Assembly: GCA_963722585.1 (NCBI GenBank)
Contig: CAVRNU010000041.1
Location: forward strand, 1-64,000
DNA from: KBS-96 sp963722585
Lineage (GTDB): Bacteria > Acidobacteriota > Terriglobia > Bryobacterales > Bryobacteraceae
Length of the DNA stretch: 64,000 nucleotides
Reading direction: 5' to 3'
The notes under the pieces were generated by a model. The model had not been told where the DNA came from. It saw only the letters and a list, made by a program, of their open reading frames with translations, and did not search any database. A program made the position numbers and the translations under genes. This document shows positions 42,771 through 51,327 of this stretch, in pieces. Positions within the stretch are counted from its first letter, which is position 1, and each line of letters begins with the position of its first letter.

Positions 42771-42799
42771 CTTCACCACATTACACCATATCGGTGAAG
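42771..42799 (-). promoter_or_regulatory. Inverted repeat upstream of the RHH gene, possible operator
   Basis: CTTCACC (42771-42777) and GGTGAAG (42793-42799) are exact reverse complements around a 15-base spacer, 22-50 bases upstream of the RHH start. A TGTAAT-like hexamer lies in the spacer on the minus strand. The rest of the gap to 43048 shows nothing recognisable. Confidence 0.35.
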
Positions 42800-43048
42800 C
42801 AAGCAAGACAAAAGGCATCACAGCCAGGGCGAAACGTCTTTCGAAAACCATTGATTGGACGCGAAGGTGTATTCCCGCAGCTCACATTGCTTCTCATCGA
42901 CAAGAACACGCATTTCTTCCAGCGACGCGGTGATGATTCTCTACATGCCCATGGGACCCCCCTCGCGGGTCGCGGCTCGGTTACGATTGTCAATCGGCCG
43001 TGCTACAACTGTAAGCGCATGGCGATTGCACCGGCCAATCCTGACTGA

Positions 43049-43195
43049 ATGGCCTCAAAGAGAATCTCCAAAAAAACCAGCCGCGACAAAGTAGCCGCCG
43101 CGCGCCGGCAAGGCGCCGTGCCTTGCCTGATCATCGCAGCGCTCGTTCTGCTAATCTTTGCGTTTATATTCTTTGCCTCGCTGAAAACCATCTAA
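43049..43195 (+). CDS. 48-residue basic single-span membrane protein
   Basis: ATG 43049 opens 48 codons: a Lys/Arg-rich N-terminus (MASKRISKKTSRDKVAAARR), then one hydrophobic helix (CLIIAALVLLIFAFIFFASL), ending KTI. Its stop is 2 bases before the rph ATG, so it is likely the first gene of the rph-rdgB run. The positive-inside rule predicts a cytoplasmic N-terminus. No family recognised. The coding call rests on the regular composition and tight spacing. Confidence 0.5.
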   Translation: MASKRISKKTSRDKVAAARRQGAVPCLIIAALVLLIFAFIFFASLKTI

Positions 43196-43197
43196 AG

Positions 43198-43920
43198 ATG
43201 CGTACGGACGGAAGAGCCCTCGATCAGGCAAGGCCGCTTAAAATCACTCCCGGCTATTTGATCACTGCCGAGGGCTCCGCTCTCATCGAAGTAGGCCATA
43301 CCCGAGTCTTATGCGCGGCTACCGTGGAGGATACAACCCCGCCTTTTTTACGGAACACGGGAAAGGGCTGGGTCACGGCCGAGTACTCGATGCTTCCCCG
43401 CGCGACGGCCACGCGCTCGCCGCGAGAGGTCTCAAAAGGGAAACCGTCGGGCCGCACACACGAGATACAACGGCTCATCGGGCGCTCGCTCCGTTCCGTG
43501 GTGGACTTGACCGGTTTGGGCGAACGCGCCATCGTCGTCGATTGCGATGTCCTTCAAGCCGACGGCGGCACGCGCACAGCCGCCATCACCGGCGCATACA
43601 TTGCTCTCGCCCTGGCACTACGCACGCTCGTAAAATTCAAGGTCATTGCCAAGAATCCGCTTCTTGATTCCGTCGGCGCCACGAGCGTCGGCATCGTCGG
43701 CGGCCAGGCGATGCTCGATCTCTGCTACGAAGAGGATTCTCGCGCCGAGGTCGACATGAACGTTGTCATGACCGGCGCCGGAAAATTCGTCGAGGTTCAG
43801 GCCACAGCCGAAAAAACGCCTTTTGGAGACTCGGAAATGGCCACGTTGATCAGCCTTGCCAGAGCCGGAATTGAAGCCCTTCTCTCCGCGCAAAAGACCG
43901 CGCTCGAAGCCTGCGAGTGA
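43198..43920 (+). CDS. rph: Ribonuclease PH
   Basis: The 240-residue protein starts MRTDGRALDQARPL and carries the RNase PH fold landmarks (GHTRVLCAATVED, GWVTAEYSMLPRAT, EIQRLIGRSLR, DCDVLQADGGTRTAAITG). It is a phosphate-dependent 3'-5' exonuclease that trims tRNA 3' ends. ATG 43198 matches the family N-terminus. It overlaps rdgB, a pairing seen in many bacteria. Confidence 0.97.
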   Translation: MRTDGRALDQARPLKITPGYLITAEGSALIEVGHTRVLCAATVEDTTPPFLRNTGKGWVTAEYSMLPRATATRSPREVSKGKPSGRTHEIQRLIGRSLRSVVDLTGLGERAIVVDCDVLQADGGTRTAAITGAYIALALALRTLVKFKVIAKNPLLDSVGATSVGIVGGQAMLDLCYEEDSRAEVDMNVVMTGAGKFVEVQATAEKTPFGDSEMATLISLARAGIEALLSAQKTALEACE

Positions 43921-44525
43921 TGCTGCTTTATGCTGCAACGACGAATGAGGGAAAGCTTCGCGAGTTTGTCGAGGCTTGCGCCCGCTCGCCCGTAAAAGAT
44001 CTCTACGTCCAGCCGCTTCCTGGTTTAAGCGAGATCGAGCCTCCCGCGGAAACGGGATCGACATTTGCGGAAAATGCGGCCATCAAAGCGCAATACTATT
44101 CACGGTTTACCGATGGCTTCCTTTTTTCCGACGACTCGGGCCTCGAAGTCGATGCGCTTCAGGGCGCCCCGGGTGTTTATTCAGCTCGATACGCTGGCAA
44201 AGATGCTACCGACGCGGAGAACAATGCTCTGCTGCTCGAAAACCTACGTGGCGTCAAACACCGTGCCGCCCGATTCGTATGCGTTATCGCGCTCGCCCGC
44301 CAGGATCGCCTGCTGTTTACGACGCGCGGCTCGGTCGAAGGTGAGATTTTAACCGCCGAGCGCGGTCATCAAGGATTTGGATACGATCCGCTCTTCTTCT
44401 TTCCCGCGTTCTCCCGCACCTTCGCCGAAGTCAGCCAGCAGGAGAAGCTTCAGGTCAGCCATCGGGGTCTTGCCTTTCGCGCTTTGCTCGGCCGGATCGC
44501 GGCCTGCGGACTGGACGACTCGTAG
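43917..44525 (+). CDS. rdgB: dITP/XTP pyrophosphatase (RdgB/HAM1)
   Basis: The 202-residue protein has the HAM1 landmarks: the N-terminal ATTNEGKLREF, SDDSGLEVDALQGAPGVYSARYAG and GFGYDPLFF. It hydrolyses non-canonical purine triphosphates such as dITP and XTP to monophosphates. The frame opens with GTG 43917 followed by ATG 43920; both overlap the rph stop, and the ATG (shared A with TGA) is the likelier initiator. Confidence 0.95.
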   Translation: MMLLYAATTNEGKLREFVEACARSPVKDLYVQPLPGLSEIEPPAETGSTFAENAAIKAQYYSRFTDGFLFSDDSGLEVDALQGAPGVYSARYAGKDATDAENNALLLENLRGVKHRAARFVCVIALARQDRLLFTTRGSVEGEILTAERGHQGFGYDPLFFFPAFSRTFAEVSQQEKLQVSHRGLAFRALLGRIAACGLDDS

Positions 44526-44562
44526 TACCACCCACGCGCGCCTGTTCCGATAAGATACGGAC

Positions 44563-45441
44563 ATGCATTCATTGCTTCTGTACAACGGCGAAATCCGCGA
44601 TGCCTCCGATCCACTGATTTCGCCCGGACAGACTGGGTTTATGAATGGTTGGGGAGTCTTTAGCACTCTCCGCGTATACGACGGCGTGCTGTTCGCCTTC
44701 GAACGCCACTACCGCCGGATGTGCCACGACGCTCAGTTGACGCGTGTACCTATGTCCATCTCCGCCGACCAGCTCGAGCAATGGCTCTTGAAACTCGTCG
44801 GAGCGAATGCAGTCGTTAACGGAACGCTCCGCGTTGCCATTGTGCGCAATCGCGGAGGCGCTTTCGAAACCTCCGGCATCGAGCGCGATGCCGATGTGAT
44901 CGCCTTCACAACGGAGCTGACCGACTGGGGTAGCGGCGTAAAACTTTACTATGTGCCCCATGGCCGTCATGCGGCCTCTCCCTTCGCCGCAATCAAAGTC
45001 ACTTCCTGGCTGCAAAACCTCGCCTGGAACGAGGAAGCGCACGAGCGCGGCTTCGACGAAGTAATACTTCTCAATGAGCGAGGAGAAGTGAGCGAATGTA
45101 CTTCGGCCAATATCTTCGCTATCGAAGGAGAGAACGTGTGGACTCCGCCTCTCAATACCTCCGGTTGCCTGCCGGGCGTCACCCGCGCCATTTTGCTCGA
45201 AGAAATTCACGTTCCAGGCATCTCCATTGGGGAACGCAGTCTCACACCCTCGGAACTCGAGACAGCCGATCAAGTGTTCATCACATCGACTACCCGTAAT
45301 CTTCTGCCGGTCATCGAGATTGAGGGTCGGCGACTTCGCCAATCCTCCGCTGTCCTCGCCGCCCTTAGCCAGGAGTTCGAGCGCTATCAGGTGTCTTACG
45401 CGGCGCATCATGCGATGACCAAGGAGGCGGTTCACACGTGA
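44563..45441 (+). CDS. Class IV aminotransferase (branched-chain aminotransferase / ADC lyase type)
   Basis: The 292-residue fold-type IV PLP enzyme shows the N-terminal GWGVFSTLRVYDG, the PLP lysine in AAIKVTSWLQN and the block FDEVILLNERGEVSECTSANIFAI. These fit both IlvE-like aminotransferases and PabC-like aminodeoxychorismate lyases, which cannot be separated by eye. No pab or ilv genes are adjacent. It overlaps the next gene by GTGA. Confidence 0.88.
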   Translation: MHSLLLYNGEIRDASDPLISPGQTGFMNGWGVFSTLRVYDGVLFAFERHYRRMCHDAQLTRVPMSISADQLEQWLLKLVGANAVVNGTLRVAIVRNRGGAFETSGIERDADVIAFTTELTDWGSGVKLYYVPHGRHAASPFAAIKVTSWLQNLAWNEEAHERGFDEVILLNERGEVSECTSANIFAIEGENVWTPPLNTSGCLPGVTRAILLEEIHVPGISIGERSLTPSELETADQVFITSTTRNLLPVIEIEGRRLRQSSAVLAALSQEFERYQVSYAAHHAMTKEAVHT

Positions 45442-45809
45442 ACGCGCTTGCCCTACGGTGCGAACGATGCGGAAGCGCCAACATCCGCCGCGCGCGCCTT
45501 CAGGGAATTACGGAAGCTGCTCAAGCGCTGCTCGGACGCTATCCGTTCCGATGCCGTGAGTGCCAGCACCGGTTTTCCGCGAGCGTGCTGTTTGTTTCAG
45601 AACTCTTTTATGCGAAATGCCCGCGATGCTTTCGTACCGATCTCGCCGCCTGGTCACGCAAACACTACCACCCCGGCCTCCTGGCGAATCTCCGCATTAC
45701 GTTCGGCGCCCACCAGTACCGCTGCGCCGCATGCCGCTGCAACTTCGTAAGTTTCCGCCCGGCACGGCGTCCGGCATTGCTTCCGCAAAAGTCCGGGCCG
45801 CAACCGTGA
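45438..45809 (+). CDS. Small protein with repeated zinc-ribbon knuckles
   Basis: The 123-residue protein starts at GTG 45438, overlapping the aminotransferase stop. It has four CxxC pairs: CERC (with GSANIRRAR), CREC, CPRC and CAAC, so it can form two zinc ribbons. The central segment and Arg-rich tail are basic. It may bind nucleic acid. No family is recognised beyond that. Confidence 0.65.
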   Translation: MNALALRCERCGSANIRRARLQGITEAAQALLGRYPFRCRECQHRFSASVLFVSELFYAKCPRCFRTDLAAWSRKHYHPGLLANLRITFGAHQYRCAACRCNFVSFRPARRPALLPQKSGPQP

Positions 45810-45819
45810 AGCGCCTGGC

Positions 45820-46899
45820 TCACACAGCCGCAGGTTTGTTCGCGAGAATCAATGGCGAAGGCCCAGGCGCATCCAGCGTGCGCGGATTTTCGAATCCGGC
45901 GTCGCGCAGCCATTGACTGATTTCGCTAAAAGAGAACGTGTCGCCCTCATCCGTGTTCACCAACATATTCACGGCAAAGATCAAGCCGATCGTAGAAGAC
46001 GCGCGCTCCTCATCCACCAAAAACTCGGCGATCACGACTGTGCCGCCGGGTGCCAGCGCGTGGAATGTTTTTTCCAAGAGCACGCGGCTGCGCCGTGGCC
46101 CCTCGCTATGAAGAATGTGACCCAGCGTTGCGATATCGTAGCCGCTTCCGAAATCGGCCGACTGCAAATCGCCTGCGACAAACTGAAACTGATCGAGCAA
46201 GCCATACCGCGACACTACTGTTTGCGTCACACCGATCACGCCAGGCCAGTCGAGCGCCGTCACGCTGACTTGGGGAGAACTCTGCGCCAAACCGATCCCC
46301 CACACGCCGGAGCCCGCCGCCAGGTCGAGCACTCGGACGGGTTTCTCGGCTTTGGCGAGCCCGAGCTCGGCAGCCAGCGCTTGCGTAGAGGGATAATTTG
46401 CCGGGAATAGAGATTCGACAAGTTCCTGGAAAAAAGCGGTACCGCTTTGTTCGCTGTTGAGCGCTCTGGCTGGTTTGCCCGAGAGTACAATCTCGGTGAG
46501 CTCGAGCCATTTGGGAAGCATGGTACTGGTGCGCCTCAATAAACCGCCTCGAAATGAAGGCTTTGTGCTCACCAGAAAAGCCGCGCTCTCCGGCGTAAGC
46601 GCGTACCTTCCGCCAGCATTCTTGGCCAAAAGCTGCAATGCTGCAAGCGCATTCATGACGCTCGTGAGGCCGCGGATCGAGGCGCCGCTGAGCGCGGCCA
46701 CTTCCCCCGCGGTTTTTGGACCGCCATCGAGTAAATCGAAGACGCGATGCTGGAGCGCGGCTTCAATAATAAGCGGCGGTGCGTAGCCCCACGCCATTTG
46801 CATGAGCCGTTCCGGTGTTACCGCAGTTGTGCTGGGCGCGCTCAATGAGATTCTCCCCTCGTCAGATAAAGGGCCGGAAGCGTCAGCAACGTCGGCCAT
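45820..46899 (-). CDS. SAM-dependent O-methyltransferase with dimerisation domain
   Basis: The 359-residue protein has a winged-helix dimerisation region (LMQMAWGYAPPLIIEAALQHRVFDLL) and a class I methyltransferase core (VRVLDLAAGSGVWGIGLAQ, LDWPGV, FVAGDLQS, ALAPGGTVVIAEF). It belongs to the O-methyltransferase family that includes hydroxyneurosporene and antibiotic methyltransferases; the substrate is unknown. I chose ATG 46899 (MADVADASG), because longer frames from 46971 would overlap the upstream GAF gene. Confidence 0.85.
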   Translation of the reverse strand: MADVADASGPLSDEGRISLSAPSTTAVTPERLMQMAWGYAPPLIIEAALQHRVFDLLDGGPKTAGEVAALSGASIRGLTSVMNALAALQLLAKNAGGRYALTPESAAFLVSTKPSFRGGLLRRTSTMLPKWLELTEIVLSGKPARALNSEQSGTAFFQELVESLFPANYPSTQALAAELGLAKAEKPVRVLDLAAGSGVWGIGLAQSSPQVSVTALDWPGVIGVTQTVVSRYGLLDQFQFVAGDLQSADFGSGYDIATLGHILHSEGPRRSRVLLEKTFHALAPGGTVVIAEFLVDEERASSTIGLIFAVNMLVNTDEGDTFSFSEISQWLRDAGFENPRTLDAPGPSPLILANKPAAV

Positions 46900-46913
46900 G
46901 CTGACCGAATCCG

Positions 46914-47483
46914 CTACACCGCTATGCCGGTCGGCTCGCGGCTGCTTTGCCGTGAAAGCACGAGCAAGCACCCGATTTGCTCGCCTACAGTGGTGAGCAG
47001 CTCCATCTCGCTGCCCGTGTGGTTGTGCGTCAAACGATGCTGGACGTTAATGACACCCACCACCCGGTTCTGCGAGATAACGGGCGCCGACAAAAATGCC
47101 TCGAATGTATCTTCCGGCAAATCTTTAAAGTACTTGAACCGGGAATCGTTGTATGCCTCGCGCGAGATCGCGAGCAACCTGCGCTCGCGCGCCACCCAGC
47201 CGGTTAACCCCTCATCGAGACGCAGCCGGACTTTCCCAATATGCCCCCGGCCTTCCGCGTTCGAGGCATTCAATATTAACTCGTCATCTTCGACCAGGTA
47301 TACCAGGCACGAATCGCAAGCCATGAACTCGACGATCAGATCGACCGCAGCGTGAAGCACGTCCTCAAGACTCATATCCCGAGTCATGAGACGGCTTATG
47401 CGCTGGAAAACGCGCAGCTGCTCTTCCGCGCGCTCAAGGCGCTGCTCGAGTTCCCGGACCTTTGACACCTTCCTCATTATCAC
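46914..47483 (-). CDS. GAF-domain protein with N-terminal coiled coil
   Basis: The 189-residue protein has a short coiled-coil-like start (VRELEQRLERAEEQLRVFQRI) and a GAF domain (DVLHAAVDLIVEFMACDSCLVYLV ... GLTGWVARERRLLAI ... APVISQNRVVGVINVQH). GAF domains bind small ligands or redox cofactors. There is no output domain, so it may act as a sensor partner. It is divergent from the bactofilin gene with an 81-base gap. Confidence 0.88.
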   Translation of the reverse strand: MIMRKVSKVRELEQRLERAEEQLRVFQRISRLMTRDMSLEDVLHAAVDLIVEFMACDSCLVYLVEDDELILNASNAEGRGHIGKVRLRLDEGLTGWVARERRLLAISREAYNDSRFKYFKDLPEDTFEAFLSAPVISQNRVVGVINVQHRLTHNHTGSEMELLTTVGEQIGCLLVLSRQSSREPTGIAV

Positions 47484-47564
47484 AGAGCTTCGCCGCGGCG
47501 CTCAGCGGAAACGCCCTGAAGTAGTACCATTAATTTGAGCCTTTTGAGGAGAGAGCCACTTCGC

Positions 47565-48155
47565 ATGTGGAGCAAACGAAAAGAAGATGAAGTCCCACCA
47601 CAAAGATCAGCGTCACCCAGTCCGGCTCAGCCCGCGGAGACGCAGAGGAGAGATACCACCCCCATGTCATCGCCAACCAGAACTTTTGATTCCGAACCTC
47701 GCATCGGCGGTTCAGCCACACTGGGAAAAAATGTCAGCGTAAAGGGCCAGATCTTCAGCCGGGAAGACCTGACCATCGATGGTGAAGTGGAGGGCACCGT
47801 CGAGTGCCACGAACATCGGCTCACAATCGGTCCGAACGGCCGTGTCCACGCCGGTCTGAAAGCTCGTGAAATCGTGATTTACGGGTCCATTCAGGGAAAT
47901 GTCGAAGCTATGGAAAAGATCGACATTAAGAAGGAAGCGAAACTTGTCGGCGACATCAAGACCAGCCGCATCATGATCGAGGACGGAGCCTACTTCAAGG
48001 GCAGCATCGATATCACTAAGACGCCGCAGGCCCAGCCTCAACCGCAGCGCCCGGCCCAGCCCGCCAATGCGACCACGACAGGCACCGGCACAACCACTTC
48101 GCCCACGCCCACGCCGACGCCTATCGCTTCCGGAGCAGGTTCAGGGAATAAGTAA
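47565..48155 (+). CDS. Bactofilin
   Basis: The 196-residue protein carries the bactofilin beta-helix core (FSREDLTIDGEVEGTVECHEHRLTIG, AREIVIYGSIQGNVEAMEKIDIKKEAKLVGDIK) between disordered Pro/Thr-rich tails. Bactofilins polymerise without nucleotide into filaments that organise the cell envelope. ATG 47565 is preceded by GAGGAGAG and is preferred over an in-frame TTG at 47535. Confidence 0.93.
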   Translation: MWSKRKEDEVPPQRSASPSPAQPAETQRRDTTPMSSPTRTFDSEPRIGGSATLGKNVSVKGQIFSREDLTIDGEVEGTVECHEHRLTIGPNGRVHAGLKAREIVIYGSIQGNVEAMEKIDIKKEAKLVGDIKTSRIMIEDGAYFKGSIDITKTPQAQPQPQRPAQPANATTTGTGTTTSPTPTPTPIASGAGSGNK

Positions 48156-48206
48156 TCGAAGGAGCCTCGCTCATTTTTGCGATGACCCGCCTGGTGGTGA
48201 AATTCT

Positions 48207-48914
48207 TTGTGGAAGGACCGCTTCAAGAATATCTTCGGTGAGACAGGGAACGCGCGGGCGGCTTCGCCCGAACGAGCCTCGACCTCAAGCCACGGCTCGC
48301 GACTTCCACCCGGCTCAAATCACTCGGCGGCATCCATCACGCGCCACAGCAGCGGAGGCGAACAGTTCTTTCACGCCTTGCGGTCGGACGATCCTCTCTT
48401 CATACTCGATTTGGCGACAGCGAGCCAGGCGAATATTTCCTTTATCACGGAAATGGGGCACAGGTTATCGGCTGAGGACATTCTCGGCGCCATGGACCAG
48501 TGTTTCGGTGATGGCGATTTTCTCGAAAACCAGGCGGTTCCTAATAAGGCCGAGCAATTCCTGAATGAGGTGCTCAACTTTCCCGAGCATCACTTCGACG
48601 GCTGCCTGGTCTGGGACACGTTTCAGTTCCTCGCTCCGCCCCTTCTGGAACAGTTTATAGGCCGGCTCCTCAGCGTAATGCGCCCCGGTGGCGTCTTGCT
48701 AGCCTTCTTCTCTGCCGACGAGAAAATTAGCCGCATGCCGGTGTACAGTTACCGAATCCAGGACGCTAAAACTCTTCTGCTCGTCCCTCGCAATACCTCC
48801 CGCCCGGTGCAATACTTTAACAATCGCTCGGTCGAGCGGTTGTTTTCCGAAACCCAATCGGTGAAGTTCTTTCTGAGCCGCGATCATCTTCGAGAGGTTA
48901 TTATCCGGCGGTGA
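48207..48914 (+). CDS. Methyltransferase-like protein
   Basis: The 235-residue protein has a disordered Ser/Pro-rich N-terminus and a class I methyltransferase-like fold: a weak motif I (LFILDLATASQANISFI), DGCLVWDTFQFL and LLSVMRPGGVLLAFF. The glycine-rich SAM loop is degenerate (ATASQAN), so catalysis is doubtful. The frame opens with TTG 48207. It follows the bactofilin gene by 51 bases and may act with it. Confidence 0.65.
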   Translation: MWKDRFKNIFGETGNARAASPERASTSSHGSRLPPGSNHSAASITRHSSGGEQFFHALRSDDPLFILDLATASQANISFITEMGHRLSAEDILGAMDQCFGDGDFLENQAVPNKAEQFLNEVLNFPEHHFDGCLVWDTFQFLAPPLLEQFIGRLLSVMRPGGVLLAFFSADEKISRMPVYSYRIQDAKTLLLVPRNTSRPVQYFNNRSVERLFSETQSVKFFLSRDHLREVIIRR

Positions 48915-48965
48915 GCGTGCGAAGGCCGGACAGGGCGGTACCGACTACAAGGCCCGCGAACGAGT

Positions 48966-48987
48966 GTAGGGGCGAGGTTGCCTCGCC
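48966..48987. repeat. Intergenic palindromic repeat, copy 2
   Basis: GTAGGGGCGAGGTTGCCTCGCC is, in reverse complement, nearly identical to the repeat at 20866-20890. It lies between the convergent methyltransferase-like and sugar-isomerase genes and may also end transcription. Confidence 0.6.
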
Positions 48988-48995
48988 TGGCTGTT

Positions 48996-50060
48996 CTACG
49001 TCAAACCCAGAATCTTCTTTGTATACGCTAAGCTTTCGTCGAGCGCGTCGCGCTCCCGCTTGGCTTCATCATTTGTCTCCCAAGCCTCATCCCGATACGG
49101 ATGGCCCCTTTCCGCGATCTCGACAAAGCGCTGGAATTCCCAGGCTGGGGTCTTTCGGTATGGGTCCCAAAATGCTGGCTGGCGATAGGGAAATTGCCGC
49201 GGTCCCAGCAGGATCGATTCAAGCGAGAGCGCCTTTCCCGGGCACAAACTCACGTATTTGCGAACGTACTCGTCAATTCCTACGTTTCCCCGGCCCATTT
49301 GAACCCAAGTCACCGCTGCGCCCTGCGGCGTTCTCCAAACGGCACTGTCCCGGAGATGGCTCGTCAGAACATAGGGGTGCAATACGTCCAACGTGAGATG
49401 CGGGTCTTCAATCGTCCACAAAGGATTGCCGGAGTCCAGACAGACTCCCACGAAATCGGGCCCCGCTTCCTCGACTAATATCCGCAGTTCCCGTGCCTGC
49501 ATGTCACCGGCGTGGTTCTCGATTGCGATTTTAAGTCCCAGATCCTTAGCCTTGGGGCGGCCGGCGCGCAAAACGCGAACCATGTCTTCAATGTGCGCCT
49601 CGATCGGGCCGGGCCGGCGGTCATCGGCGCTGCCCAAAACGCAGCGAACAATCTTCGAACCGACAATCTGAGCCGAATCCAACATCCTCGACAACTGCTC
49701 GTCCGCCGTTCCGTCCTTAGGGTCGAACATTTTGGAGGTCGGGCAAATGGATCTCATGCCGATCTCGAGTTCAATGCCAAGCGATTCGGCATGTTGCCTT
49801 ACCTGCCTGAGGTGGTCCGGTTGAAGACCGCCAATGAAGCGCACTTCAGAGAAATGGACTACCTGTACTTTCCGCTCGGCGCAATAATCCAGATATTGAA
49901 ACGCCGACCAGTTTTGAGAGCGGAGGCTGAACAGGTCGATGCCGAGTTTGATAGAAGAGGGTGAGCCGGTCATGGGAGAAGACGAAGCGTTAGGGGTCAA
50001 TGGGGCGCGGGCGGCGAGCGGTACGCCGGCGGAAACAACGAGGAAATCTCGACGATTCAT
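48996..50060 (-). CDS. Exported sugar phosphate isomerase/epimerase family protein
   Basis: The 354-residue protein has an N-terminal Tat-like signal (MNRRDFLVVSAGVPLAA) and a xylose-isomerase-like TIM barrel (KLGIDLFSLRSQNW, IAIENHAGDMQARELR, VGVCLDSGNPLW, YVLTSHLRDS). The metal ligands are probably E in IENH, D in CLDSGN, H in SHLRD and a late E (SLESILLG). Substrate unknown; this family is abundant in Acidobacteriota. Confidence 0.88.
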   Translation of the reverse strand: MNRRDFLVVSAGVPLAARAPLTPNASSSPMTGSPSSIKLGIDLFSLRSQNWSAFQYLDYCAERKVQVVHFSEVRFIGGLQPDHLRQVRQHAESLGIELEIGMRSICPTSKMFDPKDGTADEQLSRMLDSAQIVGSKIVRCVLGSADDRRPGPIEAHIEDMVRVLRAGRPKAKDLGLKIAIENHAGDMQARELRILVEEAGPDFVGVCLDSGNPLWTIEDPHLTLDVLHPYVLTSHLRDSAVWRTPQGAAVTWVQMGRGNVGIDEYVRKYVSLCPGKALSLESILLGPRQFPYRQPAFWDPYRKTPAWEFQRFVEIAERGHPYRDEAWETNDEAKRERDALDESLAYTKKILGLT

Positions 50061-50125
50061 GGAAATTCAGATGTTAACAATTCGCCGCCAGCGCGCGTCC
50101 AAAAGGTCTCTGGAATCCTGTCATA

Positions 50126-51319
50126 ATGGGGACAATGAAGTGGAGTAGTACGGGGGCCCTCCTGGCGTGCGCGGGCCTCATCTTTGCGGCCGACCCGCAC
50201 AACAATGCCAATGCGCCGGACAATAGCGACTTTGCCGTCGTGGATCAAATCGTTGCTAAGGTCAATGGCGATATTGTCACGCAAACCGAGCTGCAGAAGA
50301 CCGCGAAAGACACCATTGCCACGCTACAGCAACAACAACAGCTATCGGGCGACCGCCTGAAGACAGCCTACGAGGAACACGAGAAGGATTTTCTCCGCAA
50401 CCGGATCGACCAGCTTCTGCTGGTGCAGCGGGGAAAGGAACTCGACTTGAACGTCGATAGTGAAGTCAGCAAATATTTGGCGGACCTGCAACGGCAAGAG
50501 AAGATCGCCGACCCGGACAAATTTCACGACTTTATCCGTCAGCAGACGGGCATGTCTTTTGAGGATTTCAAGCAGGAAGTCAAGAACAGCATGATGACCC
50601 GCCAGGTGATTGGGCGCGAGGTGGCGAGCAAGATCAGCATCCCTGAATCGGATATCCAGGCTTACTACAACAGTCACAAGAACGAATTCGTGCGCGATGA
50701 ACAGGTCTTCCTTCGAGAAATTCTTGTCTCCACCGATAACAAGAGCGCCGCGGCCCAAGCTGCTGCCCAAAAGAAAGCGACCGATTTGTATACGCGCGCA
50801 AGCAAAGGTGAACGATTCGCCGATCTGGCCCGCGACAATTCCGATGCGACAACTGCCGCTCAGGGAGGCGATCTTGGCGGCTTCAAGAAAGGCGCTCTCA
50901 GCAAGCAAATCGAAGATGCCGTGTGGAAGATGCAGCCGGGCGACGTAACCAAACCTCTCAAGGTGGAGCACGGGTGGCTGATTCTCAAGGTGGAAGAGCA
51001 CACCAAACAGGGCCAGGCAAGCTTGGCCGAGGTGCAGGACGAAATCCGCGAAAAGCTGTATGAGCCGAAGATGGAACCGAAGATTCGAGAATATTTGACG
51101 AGCCTTCGCAAAACTGCATTTCTCGAAATCAAGAGTGGCTGGGTTGACAGCGGCGCGGCGCCCGGCATGGATACGGCGTGGAAAGATCCCGCGCAATTGA
51201 AGCCCGAGACGGTAACCAAGGCCAGTGTGATGGAGAAAAAGCGGCATAAGCGATTGTTCTGGGTAATTCCCGTGCCTGGCACATCGGAAACTGTCACAGG
51301 CAAGAGTTCTTCCCGTTAA
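50126..51319 (+). CDS. SurA-like periplasmic peptidyl-prolyl isomerase/chaperone
   Basis: The 397-residue protein has a signal peptide (SSTGALLACAGLIFAA), a SurA N-terminal helical domain (VVDQIVAKVNGDIVTQTELQK) and one parvulin domain (VFLREILVSTDN ... FADLARDNSDATTAAQGGDLGGFKKG ... KVEHGWLILKVEE). It probably assists outer-membrane protein folding. Starts at 50126 and 50135 are both possible. The C-terminal tail of about 60 residues is charged and Pro-rich. It is followed 8 bases later by the YhaM-like gene. Confidence 0.9.
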   Translation: MGTMKWSSTGALLACAGLIFAADPHNNANAPDNSDFAVVDQIVAKVNGDIVTQTELQKTAKDTIATLQQQQQLSGDRLKTAYEEHEKDFLRNRIDQLLLVQRGKELDLNVDSEVSKYLADLQRQEKIADPDKFHDFIRQQTGMSFEDFKQEVKNSMMTRQVIGREVASKISIPESDIQAYYNSHKNEFVRDEQVFLREILVSTDNKSAAAQAAAQKKATDLYTRASKGERFADLARDNSDATTAAQGGDLGGFKKGALSKQIEDAVWKMQPGDVTKPLKVEHGWLILKVEEHTKQGQASLAEVQDEIREKLYEPKMEPKIREYLTSLRKTAFLEIKSGWVDSGAAPGMDTAWKDPAQLKPETVTKASVMEKKRHKRLFWVIPVPGTSETVTGKSSSR

Positions 51320-51327
51320 GCGGCTGC

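Noticed and set aside
50327..50344. Short CAA/CAG run resembling a microsatellite
   Set aside because: It encodes a five-Gln stretch inside the SurA-like protein and is too short to call a repeat array.
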